Assembly (NCBI GenBank): GCA_021325095.1
Contig: JAJPHV010000112.1
Location: 124,001 to 188,000, forward strand
DNA length: 64,000 nucleotides
Reading direction: 5' to 3'
Source: Chloroflexota bacterium
GTDB lineage: Bacteria > Chloroflexota > Anaerolineae > Aggregatilineales > UBA2796
Shown here piece by piece: positions 53,251 through 61,786 of this stretch; position 1 is the first letter of the stretch; every line of letters starts with the position of its first letter. Under the pieces are notes generated by a model that was not told the DNA's origin, did not search any database, and saw only the letters and a list, made by a program, of their open reading frames with translations. Position numbers and translations under genes: made by a program.

Positions 53251-54165
53251 ATGCCGCCTTCCTCTGCCGAACGCAAAATCCGCGCCGTTTTGCCCTTCAT
53301 CCGTCTCCTGCAAGCGTATCTGCCGCTCTCGGTGGCACGCTGGCTGGAGAAACGAGGTGCAACGCGCGTGCGCGTGCCCGCTGATGTAGCACGGGAAGTT
53401 GTGTCTGCTGACAACGTGCGATGTGAATGGCTCATTTCCCAAAACAGCCCGAAAGAGCAAGTGCTGCTCTATCTGCACGGGGGTGGCTTCGTCTATGGAT
53501 TGTCCTCCCTACACCGTCGGATGGTGACTTATTTAGCACGAAAGATGAGCATTCGCACGCTGATGGTGGATTATCGTGTCGCACCAGAGCATCCCTTTCC
53601 TGCTGCATTGGACGACTGCGTAACTGCTTATTTCTGGCTGTTGAAACAAGGTATTTCCGCACAGAATATCGTGGTAGCAGGTGATTCGGCGGGCGGCAAT
53701 TTGACGATCTCGATGCTGATGAAGCTGCGTGACAGCGGCGAAGCCCTGCCTGCTGCTGCGGCGTGCCTCTCGCCGGTGGCAGACCTGACCGGCAGGGACG
53801 ACCAAATGAAGGGGTTCCATGACCCGCTGCTGCATCCCAGAGCAGGCCGAATCTACAATCGATCCTATGTGGCGCACAACGACGCACGCAATCCCCTGAT
53901 TTCGCCGGTGTTGGGCGATTGGCGTGGTTTGCCGCCGCTGCTGGTTCATGCCGGACAAGATGAGATCTTGCGCGATGATGCGGTTCGTATCGAGGAATTG
54001 GCAAAAGCCGTCGGTGTTGACGTGCGACTGGAGATTTACCCACGCGTGTGGCACGTGTGGCAGCTCTATTTGACGTTGCCGCAAGCTGTTCAGTCGCTGG
54101 ACGACATCGCGCAGTTCCTAAAATCTCACTTGGGGCTTGCCATACAACAATCCCTTCCAAGCTGA
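53251..54165 (+). CDS. Alpha/beta-hydrolase, HSL-type esterase
   Basis: 304 residues. The oxyanion-hole motif HGGGF (76-80), the nucleophile Ser146 in GDSAGG, the acid in HAGQDEIL and the His in RVWHVWQ make a full catalytic set of the hormone-sensitive-lipase family. AAAGG precedes the ATG. It hydrolyses short acyl esters. Its link to the surrounding metal and thiol genes is not obvious. Confidence 0.93.
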   Translation: MPPSSAERKIRAVLPFIRLLQAYLPLSVARWLEKRGATRVRVPADVAREVVSADNVRCEWLISQNSPKEQVLLYLHGGGFVYGLSSLHRRMVTYLARKMSIRTLMVDYRVAPEHPFPAALDDCVTAYFWLLKQGISAQNIVVAGDSAGGNLTISMLMKLRDSGEALPAAAACLSPVADLTGRDDQMKGFHDPLLHPRAGRIYNRSYVAHNDARNPLISPVLGDWRGLPPLLVHAGQDEILRDDAVRIEELAKAVGVDVRLEIYPRVWHVWQLYLTLPQAVQSLDDIAQFLKSHLGLAIQQSLPS

Positions 54166-54385
54166 CCGTGACACGTCTCACAACAACCGTGAGTCACTCG
54201 CCTTCCTCACAGTGAGCGGTAGCGTATGAAGTTAAGAGCGCCTCTCCGTTATTTTGGCTATTTGAGACCACGGACGGGATTTCTCTGGTTCTTGGGCCAA
54301 GCTGTGAATCCGCTCCACCAATGCGTATTCGCACCCTGGGGACGCATGAGCCAATATCTTTGCCGGACTTAAAAGATAGCGGATT

Positions 54386-55190
54386 TCAGGGGCGAAGTGC
54401 CGCATGAACATCGTGGCGTCTGCGGCTCAAATAAACCAGCACTGGCAACGCGACCAGAAAAGCGCCCAGGCTGATCAGTTGTGCTTGGTTCAACCCGAAG
54501 GCAACGGTCTGGTACGAACTCCAAAAGGAGATGACGAAGCGCCCTGTAGAGTATAGCAGAAGATAGACAAGGAAAATCACTCCCTGGCGTAGATTCCGTC
54601 TCTGCAGCCGCCAAAGTACGACAAAGATTCCCAGGTTCAGGATCATTTCGTACACAGGTGTGGGCGTGTAAAAAACGCCCAATTGCGGCACCATTGCATT
54701 CGGATTGGTATAGGCGAAACCGAATGGACCTGTCGTAGGTCGTAGGCTTGCCCATAGCGTCACCCGTGATGATGCAGGCAGCGCGTCCAAGTGCCTGCCC
54801 GAGTACGAGACCGGGCGCGGCAATATCGGCTACTTTACCGATGGCTAGACTATGCCGCCACGCAAAAACCGACAGTGCTGCGAATCCACCGATGACAACG
54901 CCCCAGATTGCCAGGCCACCTTCCCAAATATATAGGACACGAATGGGATTCGCGGCGTATTCATGAGGCCAATGGTCGATCACGTGTAACGCCCGTGCGC
55001 CAATCAGTCCGGCGATGACCACCCAGAACACAGCGCTGCTGAAATCCTGTTCGCTGATTCCCTTGCGCCTGGCCTGGCGCGACGCGACCCACACCCCAAT
55101 TCCAACGGCAGTCGCAACAATCAGGCTATACCAGCGAATTGCAACATGACCAACGCTAAATATGACCGGGTCGATGCCAATGGTGATCAT
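54386..55190 (-). pseudogene. lgt: Prolipoprotein diacylglyceryl transferase, frameshifted
   Basis: The N-terminal part has the Lgt pattern: IRWYSLIVATAVGIGVW, GARALHVIDHWPHEY and GLVLGQALGRAACIITGDAMGKPTT. The C-terminal part is in another frame: TGPFGFAYTNPN, TPVYEMILNLGIF to the stop at 54386. The break is an exact 7 bp tandem duplication (GTCGTAG twice, 54732-54745). Removing one copy restores a protein of about 265 residues. Lgt attaches lipid to lipoproteins, and a lipoprotein gene lies divergently at 55887. The duplication could revert, so loss may not be permanent. Confidence 0.88.
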
Positions 55191-55239
55191 GGGCTACATT
55201 TCTCCAATTGAAATGAGGACGGTCAACTCATTCTTTCGT

Positions 55240-55305
55240 AGTGTAGCCAAGGTTGTCCGTATCTCTCAGCGCCGAACAGCGCTGTCCTGTTTAGGCGATT
55301 CTGCC
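55240..55305 (-). promoter_or_regulatory. Operator-promoter of lgt
   Basis: Minus strand: GCGCTGTTCGGC (55282-55271), 2 bp, hexamer TGAGAG (55268-55263), 17 bp, -10 TACACT (55245-55240). The shared central site is at 55294-55305. Confidence 0.6.
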
Positions 55306-55359
55306 TATATCAAACACGCTATATGGCGCATAGTCTTGGTCGCCGTTAAGGATTACGAT
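55294..55359 (+). promoter_or_regulatory. Operator-promoter of the CCxHH membrane protein operon
   Basis: Central site GGCGATTCTGCC (55294-55305), main palindrome CGCTATATGGCG (55317-55328), 2 bp, hexamer TAGTCT (55331-55336), 17 bp, -10 TACGAT (55354-55359). The three sites at 55271, 55294 and 55317 are exactly 23 bp apart. Confidence 0.7.
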
Positions 55360-55395
55360 GGCTCTCAAAGAGGTGTCAGACGGAGCAACTTTCTC

Positions 55396-55890
55396 ATGCC
55401 CATATCCAGAAAGCACGTTGCCTGGCCGTTGGCAGCGGCTGCGGTTGGTATGCTCTTCCTCACCGCTGTCTACCTGGGCATCGTCTCGATTGCCGAGAGT
55501 CCTCAACACGCTATCGATTTATTCTGGCAAGACCGATTGATCGTCATCCCGATCATACTGGGTTTTGGTGTGCAAGCCGCTCTTTACACCATCCTCAAGA
55601 AGCGGTTGTTTATACCCGTTAGGGCCACTGGATCGAGCGGCAAACTTATGGGAGCAGGCGGCACAACCTCCACGCTGGCGATGGTAGCGTGCTGCGCTCA
55701 TCACGTCACGGATGCTTTGCCTATCCTGGGGCTGACTGCGGCAGCGACCTTCCTGGCTCAGTACAGGATGGCCTTCATGCTAATCGGATTGGGCATAAAC
55801 GTTCTGAGCATTGTGGTGATGTTTCACATTTTGTTCAAGGAGCGGCGCAAAGCGTTCCACATGCTCTTGGCTTCGGCGGAGGCGATATGA
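55396..55890 (+). CDS. Membrane protein with CCxHH motif, possible metal transporter
   Basis: 164 residues from the ATG at 55396 (GGAGC upstream). Four helices: about 8-30, 46-62, 85-115 and 122-145. The third contains VACCAHHVTDALP (Cys99, Cys100, His102, His103), a pattern reminiscent of mercury- and copper-related membrane proteins. It is the first gene of a run of four overlapping genes. A metal-moving role is an inference from the motif and context. Confidence 0.65.
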   Translation: MPISRKHVAWPLAAAAVGMLFLTAVYLGIVSIAESPQHAIDLFWQDRLIVIPIILGFGVQAALYTILKKRLFIPVRATGSSGKLMGAGGTTSTLAMVACCAHHVTDALPILGLTAAATFLAQYRMAFMLIGLGINVLSIVVMFHILFKERRKAFHMLLASAEAI

Positions 55891-56369
55891 AACGTCTGCT
55901 CATCGTATTGGGGTTCAGTCTGGTACTCGCCGGATGTGGTACCGCACTCCAACCATCGGCTTCGGGGAGTCAGCCAACTCCGTCAGGCCAATCAAGCCAA
56001 TCGTCCGGCGGACTGCCGATAGCAGACCTCTCGCGCACAGACGAGCAAGGGGCAGTCGTTGTGACGGTGAAACCGATCAATCTGGATAGTCCCGGTCAGG
56101 CACTTGACTTCGAAATCAGTCTGAATACGCACACTGTGGGTCTCGATATGGATTTAGCCGGGCTGGCGACGCTGACAACCGATAAAGGGCTGACCGCGAA
56201 AGCAAGTTCATGGGACGCGCCTCGAGGCGGTCATCACGTCTCTGGCAAGCTGTTGTTTCCAGCCAGTATCAATGGCACACCGATCCTCAAAGGAGCAGCC
56301 GTACTCACTTTGAGTTTGCGAGATGTCGATGCGCCAGAGCGTATTTTCAAATGGGAGCTTTCAAAATGA
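55887..56369 (+). CDS. Lipoprotein with a beta-rich domain, probable metal or envelope role
   Basis: 160 residues. Signal peptide with lipobox LVLAGC, so lipid is attached to Cys17. A Ser/Gln/Pro linker is followed by an all-beta domain (VVVTVKPINL, DFEISLNTHTVGLDM, APRGGHHVSGKLLFPA). Its fold class is not certain. The start overlaps the upstream gene by 4 bp. Lgt would be needed for maturation, and the neighbouring lgt is broken. Confidence 0.75.
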   Translation: MKRLLIVLGFSLVLAGCGTALQPSASGSQPTPSGQSSQSSGGLPIADLSRTDEQGAVVVTVKPINLDSPGQALDFEISLNTHTVGLDMDLAGLATLTTDKGLTAKASSWDAPRGGHHVSGKLLFPASINGTPILKGAAVLTLSLRDVDAPERIFKWELSK

Positions 56370-56608
56370 CCCTGAATTCAAAGCACATCCTCATCATGCT
56401 CGCGTGCTGTCTGATCCCAGTTGCAGCACTGGCAGCGATATTTGTCTTCAACATTCCGGTGAATTCTGTCTTGCTTTTCGGCCTGGTGCTTCTATGTCCA
56501 CTTGCGCACCTGTTCATGATGAAATTCATGATGCAGGATCACAGTGCAGAACAGCCGCATCACCTGGCACACCCACACGTGACGAAGCGCAAGCGACAAT
56601 ATGAGTGA
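56366..56608 (+). CDS. DUF2933-like small membrane protein
   Basis: 80 residues: two helices (about 7-27 and 33-50) and a Met/His-rich tail (MMKFMMQDHSAEQPHHLAHPH). The same plan as the protein at 18618; here two Met pairs add likely copper ligands. It overlaps both neighbours by 4-8 bp. Confidence 0.72.
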   Translation: MTLNSKHILIMLACCLIPVAALAAIFVFNIPVNSVLLFGLVLLCPLAHLFMMKFMMQDHSAEQPHHLAHPHVTKRKRQYE

Positions 56609-57251
56609 GGTTACGGTTGACGCTTTTGACTTCAGGGCGACAGTAGCCACCCGTAACCGTTACCAGCGTATCGCGCCGCTCTACGATGCAATGGAAAGTT
56701 TGATGGAACGGCGTTATTTCGCCTGGAGGCAACGACTGTGGTCGTTGGTTCAAGGGCCAAAGGTGCTAGAAGTTGGCGTAGGTACGGGCCGAAATATGCC
56801 GTTTTATCGCCCCGACCTGGCGATCACGGCCATCGACCTGACGCCGGGAATGATCGAGCGCGCACATCGCCGTTTTGACAGACTCAATATCAGGGTACAG
56901 TTACGTCTCGGTGACGTACAAGCGCTTGATTTTCCTGACGATGCCTTTGATACGGCAGTTGCAACGTTTGTTTTCTGCTCTGTTCCTAATCCAGCGCTTG
57001 GCCTTGCCGAGCTATACCGGGTTGTCAGGCCAAATGGACAGGTACTGTTGTTGGAGCATGTTCGTTCCACCAATTGTCTAATCGGCGCAACGATGGATGT
57101 ACTCAACCCACTCGTGGTGCGCATGGTGGGTGCGAACATCAATCGCCGGACAGTCGATATTGTGAAGAGATCCTTCCTTCGTGTGGAACGTATCGAAGAC
57201 GCTGGAATTCGCGGCCTTGTCAAGTTGATAACCGCAAGGGTCGTGCGGTAA
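56601..57251 (+). CDS. UbiE-like SAM-dependent methyltransferase
   Basis: 216 residues. YQRIAPLYDAMESLMERR at the start, motif I KVLEVGVGTGRNMPFY, IDLTPGMIERA, GDVQALDFPDDAFD and EHVRS are those of UbiE/type 11 methyltransferases. Its start overlaps the DUF2933-like gene by 8 bp. The substrate is unknown. Confidence 0.88.
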   Translation: MSEVTVDAFDFRATVATRNRYQRIAPLYDAMESLMERRYFAWRQRLWSLVQGPKVLEVGVGTGRNMPFYRPDLAITAIDLTPGMIERAHRRFDRLNIRVQLRLGDVQALDFPDDAFDTAVATFVFCSVPNPALGLAELYRVVRPNGQVLLLEHVRSTNCLIGATMDVLNPLVVRMVGANINRRTVDIVKRSFLRVERIEDAGIRGLVKLITARVVR

Positions 57252-57348
57252 ATGATTGCCATTCATAACGATGTAGTGGCATCTGTTGTAATTCAGCGGA
57301 TTCGTAGAGAAGTCACCGTCGACACGAACGATTTGCCGCGATGACGGA

Positions 57349-58821
57349 TTATTTTCGTAACTGAATCCCGAACCGGTATTCCGCGTCATCCCCCAGACCA
57401 AATGTGGCAAATGGCTCGCCATTGTATTTGAAGTAGATATCCATATCAACTGCCTGCCCTGGTAGCACATTGAAAGGTACCAGTCCTTCCGATGGGATGC
57501 GAGGCTCAAGCGGCGTCGGCGCATACCCGTAGACGATCCACACCATGTCAGGCTTCACGACCAATGGTTCGGCCCGGTCATTGATGACACGCACCTTCAG
57601 ATTCAACACGCCGTTGTTGGTAGTCACAGAAATCATCTGCAAGGTAATACGGCGTACTGGTGTCGGTGTCAGCGTTGGAGTCGAGGTTGCCACCGCAACT
57701 GGTTCCAACATGCCGTCCGAAATCACGTTTTCGACGGTCAATTCTTGACGGGACGAATATGAAGCGGTCACGGCCAACCTGTAGGCGGTGGGCGAACCGG
57801 ATTCCTTATCGTGTTCGCCAATCAAGATGAGGATCAGCCCTGGCCCGGTCTGGTTGAAGATGCTGGTATCGCTGCGCTGCACGTTCTTACTATCGACGTA
57901 ATCAAACCTGAGAATCGTCCCGGTATTCATGCGAAGCGTGATCTTTGTACCAGGATGCATCGCGTCAAAAAGAAGCGCATTTTCTTCTGACCAGGGGATG
58001 CCAATCACCGGGCGCACGACCAAGCCTGCCAACATGGATGCGGTGTCGGGATTATCTTGATACGTCCACTCCGATACTTTGATCTGCCGCCGCTGCACCA
58101 CAAAGACACGCGGTTGCCTCGCATCTGTCACAAGAACGTTCAGACTGACTGGATAAATTGCCACGGACGAGTTGTAGTCGCCAGATGAGATGATTGGATC
58201 TTGATTCTCAAGCGCGAGTGGCGTTGGCGTCGGGCTGCGTACAGGCGTCAACGACGGTGTAGGCGTTTTCGTAGACGGTGTAAAGATGATTTTGCCACCT
58301 GAACCGCCGATCATCGGCCCCAAAAACATGGTAAAGAATAACACCACTCCAATCAGCAGAAGCCCCGCGACAACAATGGGTGATGGCGCGCCTTCCGTGC
58401 GACTGCGTGTTTTCTCGTACAACGACTCAGGGAGATCGAAAATCGTACCGTTTTCAACTGCCGCCTGGGTCTCGGAGGAGGGTCTAGCCCATTTTGTCCC
58501 GGTAGGAACCAGCCGCAGCTCTTCATATTGGCGTAGTAAGGCGTCAGCTACAGCGTATTCATGTTCGTCACTGCCCTTTGCGCCCTGCGCCACCAGGCGC
58601 TCATCATAAACCTTGCGATAATAGTCTTGCCGATCTGTAGGCACGTACTCATACAAGGCTTGAAGGGCTTCTACGCTCATTGCGCGGAGCGTAATGGGTG
58701 GGTGAAAGCGCAGAACATCGACCCCGTTCGGAGCGTGGTCTTTACCGGGTTCGACAGGTTTGGCGGAGGTTTCTGAATTAGCCTGGTTGGATTGTTTCAT
58801 CGACTCGCCAGTCATTTGCAT
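57349..58821 (-). CDS. Single-pass surface protein with Pro/Thr linkers
   Basis: 490 residues. A soluble cytoplasmic part (1-145) contains YYRKVYDERLVAQGAKGSDEHEY; a helix follows (about 147-170), then PTPSLTPVRSPTPTPL and two beta-rich outer domains separated by TSTPTLTPTPV. The last domain (LNLKVRVINDRAEPLVV ... VDMDIYFKYNG) resembles Ig-like or DUF4352-type folds. Located downstream of VirB6-like genes on the same strand, so probably part of the conjugation machinery of this lineage. Other ATGs lie 3 and 8 codons in. Confidence 0.65.
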   Translation of the reverse strand: MQMTGESMKQSNQANSETSAKPVEPGKDHAPNGVDVLRFHPPITLRAMSVEALQALYEYVPTDRQDYYRKVYDERLVAQGAKGSDEHEYAVADALLRQYEELRLVPTGTKWARPSSETQAAVENGTIFDLPESLYEKTRSRTEGAPSPIVVAGLLLIGVVLFFTMFLGPMIGGSGGKIIFTPSTKTPTPSLTPVRSPTPTPLALENQDPIISSGDYNSSVAIYPVSLNVLVTDARQPRVFVVQRRQIKVSEWTYQDNPDTASMLAGLVVRPVIGIPWSEENALLFDAMHPGTKITLRMNTGTILRFDYVDSKNVQRSDTSIFNQTGPGLILILIGEHDKESGSPTAYRLAVTASYSSRQELTVENVISDGMLEPVAVATSTPTLTPTPVRRITLQMISVTTNNGVLNLKVRVINDRAEPLVVKPDMVWIVYGYAPTPLEPRIPSEGLVPFNVLPGQAVDMDIYFKYNGEPFATFGLGDDAEYRFGIQLRK

Positions 58822-58904
58822 ATTTCAGTTTTCATATGGTTTCCGCTCATTAATTTGCGTGTCGAGGCTTTCGCTCACGCAAAACCACCGTCTCGATTGT
58901 CATT

Positions 58905-61760
58905 CTATGTTTGGGTCAGGCTGTCAGACGAACGGCCTGTTCCTTCCCCCTGCGTATCCTGATGCGCTTTTGTCTGCACAGGTTGATCGCGAGTTATTCG
59001 ACTCTGTAACGGCTGTGCTTCTGGAGGCGGGTTCATGATCGGTGGTGCCGACTCAACGGTTGGTGTCGGAAGTGGCAGGTGGTCGGTGTGTCCCAGATTG
59101 ACTTGCCCCTTGAACGAAGCAGTGTGGGGCAATCGGCTAAGCATGTTTTCCAATTCTCTGATGCTCGTTTCTGGATAGTCGGTGAAATTGCTTGCAGTCT
59201 TTATGAGATCGGCCCGTACTTCGCCGCTGGTACCGGTGGAACGAGGTTTCATTAACTCGTTAAGCGCGGTCTGTAGTTGCCCACCACTCAAACCCAATTC
59301 ATTTGCACGGCTTAAAGGAGCAATCCAGGCCAGCGTAGATAGAGGGCCTTCGATAGCGGAGGTTCCGGGAACTGCCCTGATACCTGCCGCATCCAACAGT
59401 GCTGTCTTGCCTTCGCGGATACCGACGGGACCATCAATTGGCCTGCGGATGTCCGCCCGTTCAGCTTGAATTTGTGCAAGCGTATTGCCTATCAGAGCAG
59501 CAACATTGAAGATTCCTTCCTGGTTGCGGCCCTTGAGTTCGACGGTTCCGTTTTGCCAGTTTTCAGCAGGACTTGCAGGAGCCTTGGCTTGACTCAGTTT
59601 AGTGCCATGTATGTCTTGAATGGCCCTGCCAAGCCCGGACGTTGCGGCGCTGAGATTGGTGGCCGCAAGGTCCATCCGCGCTACCGAGTTTGGCCCTGCT
59701 GACTGACCGATAACGGTATCGGGTTTCACGTCGGCGGTGCTTTGCGGGTGTTTGCTGTTCGCCGTGTCCGATGCATCATTAAAACGAGATTCTACGGCCT
59801 CATGCTCACTAGCCCTGCTGACCTGGGCATCATCGCTGACCGCACGCAAAGATTCGTTGATCCGCCCGGTGATTGCCTCGTCGAGCGTGGTATCACTTGC
59901 CTGGAGTGGCGATGGAATGAATGTGCCACTAGGAACGGTGACACCTTCAAAGAAAGCCGCTGCACCGCTTTTAGCACTTTGACCCCCGCCACCATTGGTC
60001 AGCGGTTCTTCGTCGTCGCCACCCTCTTCAGACAGGAACGGCTTTTTTCGAGGACGGCGAGGCGGCATTGGCCCGTAAGGTAGGCCATCATCGTCGTCAT
60101 AGAACCCAGTGTCATAGGGGCGGGGCCTCTTAGCCGCACGCTCCGCTTCGAGTGCGCTGGCATTCAGTTCCCGAAGATACGCTGGGAGGACAATACCGCC
60201 GCCAAGGACCTTCCCAGGAGCGCCGCCCAGTGCGTCGCCAACCTGAGCAAATGAAGCGCCAGCAGTTAAGTCCATTGCCAGTTGTCCAATGGCCGTATCC
60301 TGTGCGCCCGGCAGCCGCATGATCATGCGCGCAGCTCCAGACATGGCCTGATTGCCCGAGAACGTCGCGCCCGCAGCCATCGCCAGTGCTTGACTCTGGC
60401 TAACATCATCCACCGCGCGTGCTGCCAGGAACGTCGCCCCACCCGTGGCAACAGCAGCCGCACTCCCGGCCAGCATCCCAGCCGCCTGGCCGACAGTGAC
60501 GAATGATCCGCCTGTTGCGCGGCCTACGGCGTCAAACAGACGATTGGCTGCGTTAGAGATCGTTTTGAAGCCAACCAGGATGATAAAGGCCGTGAAAATC
60601 AGGGCGATGATCGCCATACCGAAGCCTGCAAAGGCATTACCCGCATTGGCTCCAATCATGAATAGGCCCGTAATGAGTGCGGAGATGACGGACAAGACCA
60701 TCGTCACAATGATCAGCTGTATCCATTGATCGATGATGGCAAGCGCCAAAGACTCTGTTCGCCGGAAGAAGGCAAACAGGATCGCAATGGAAAACGAGAT
60801 AAAGGTCAGTCCTTGGGCGATGGTCAGCAGAATGTTTACAAATTGCTCGGCCACACCGTAAAAGATGATTGGCTGCACAAAAATCAGTCGGAGTGTCCCG
60901 GATGCCGCCATACCAACTGAATTGGCGCGGTGAGCGTCCACTGTGTCCATCGGCGTCATGTTCATCGAGGACCGCCACCAGTTGGAATCGGGATTTTTTT
61001 CAAGGTCGAAGTAACTCCCGACCTCCTTGTTTTCCAATTCGGGGATCGTCCCACAACACTGCGTGTACCAATCCGCTGGCAAATTGCCATCGCCGCCTCC
61101 TGGATGGGGATCGCAATTCGGCTCAAGGCCCCCGGCGGGCGCGTAGCCCATCACGTCGATGCCATCAGCCCGTAAGAAAGCCAGCGCGACGTCCATACCC
61201 TTCACAGAAGGCAGTGGCGGATTCGCGCCCATATAGCGATTGAAGTTGTCGCAGCGAGTAAACATAGGTAAATCTGAACTGCCGCTCTGAATTCTGCTCA
61301 AGGAATCGAAGGTCGTACCTTGTTTGGCGGTCACGGTTGCGCCTACGGATTCATAAAAGAAGGTGCCGACCAAAGCCCGAAAGTCTTGCATTGAGGTGAA
61401 CAGAGTTGGACCGATCTGAAAGAACAACAGACCCGCCAGCAGCCATAGGATCGCGCGTCCGGGCGAGACGACGATGTTCACGTTAAAGATGAACATCAGC
61501 ATATAAGTGAGCCCCAACACGAACAGAGCAACAATGAAAATGCCGATGAAAGCGCCTCTCAGGCTGGCATTGGCATTGACGATGATCGGCTGAAACAAAT
61601 CACTGGCGATCCAGCGGTTGATCACCATCAAGATGTAGCCGACCATGATCAACATGCGGTCAAACAACCAGAAGCCGCTTGCCAGAAACTGTAGAAGTTG
61701 GTAGGCAAAGCCGTAAACTGCGCTGGAGACGGCATTGGCAATGTCATTAATTAACGGCAT
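58905..61760 (-). CDS. VirB6/TrbL-like polytopic protein with long soluble tail
   Basis: 951 residues. About seven hydrophobic helices in the first 430 residues (MLIMVGYILMVINRW, FIGIFIVALFVLGLTYMLMFIF, IILVGFKTISNAANRLFDAVG), a Gly/Ala-rich segment, then about 500 residues of polar, low-complexity tail. The final helices and the GRATGG-type turn are as in TrbL/VirB6. GGAGAAAAGAAGG precedes the ATG. It should form the inner-membrane channel of the T4SS. Confidence 0.75.
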   Translation of the reverse strand: MPLINDIANAVSSAVYGFAYQLLQFLASGFWLFDRMLIMVGYILMVINRWIASDLFQPIIVNANASLRGAFIGIFIVALFVLGLTYMLMFIFNVNIVVSPGRAILWLLAGLLFFQIGPTLFTSMQDFRALVGTFFYESVGATVTAKQGTTFDSLSRIQSGSSDLPMFTRCDNFNRYMGANPPLPSVKGMDVALAFLRADGIDVMGYAPAGGLEPNCDPHPGGGDGNLPADWYTQCCGTIPELENKEVGSYFDLEKNPDSNWWRSSMNMTPMDTVDAHRANSVGMAASGTLRLIFVQPIIFYGVAEQFVNILLTIAQGLTFISFSIAILFAFFRRTESLALAIIDQWIQLIIVTMVLSVISALITGLFMIGANAGNAFAGFGMAIIALIFTAFIILVGFKTISNAANRLFDAVGRATGGSFVTVGQAAGMLAGSAAAVATGGATFLAARAVDDVSQSQALAMAAGATFSGNQAMSGAARMIMRLPGAQDTAIGQLAMDLTAGASFAQVGDALGGAPGKVLGGGIVLPAYLRELNASALEAERAAKRPRPYDTGFYDDDDGLPYGPMPPRRPRKKPFLSEEGGDDEEPLTNGGGGQSAKSGAAAFFEGVTVPSGTFIPSPLQASDTTLDEAITGRINESLRAVSDDAQVSRASEHEAVESRFNDASDTANSKHPQSTADVKPDTVIGQSAGPNSVARMDLAATNLSAATSGLGRAIQDIHGTKLSQAKAPASPAENWQNGTVELKGRNQEGIFNVAALIGNTLAQIQAERADIRRPIDGPVGIREGKTALLDAAGIRAVPGTSAIEGPLSTLAWIAPLSRANELGLSGGQLQTALNELMKPRSTGTSGEVRADLIKTASNFTDYPETSIRELENMLSRLPHTASFKGQVNLGHTDHLPLPTPTVESAPPIMNPPPEAQPLQSRITRDQPVQTKAHQDTQGEGTGRSSDSLTQT

Positions 61761-61786
61761 GATAAGCCTTCTTTTCTCCAGTCAGC

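Noticed and set aside
54226..54372. 48-codon plus-strand frame (MKLRAPLRYFGYLRP...)
   Set aside because: No ribosome-binding site and no recognised similarity; overlaps the approach to the convergent lgt end.
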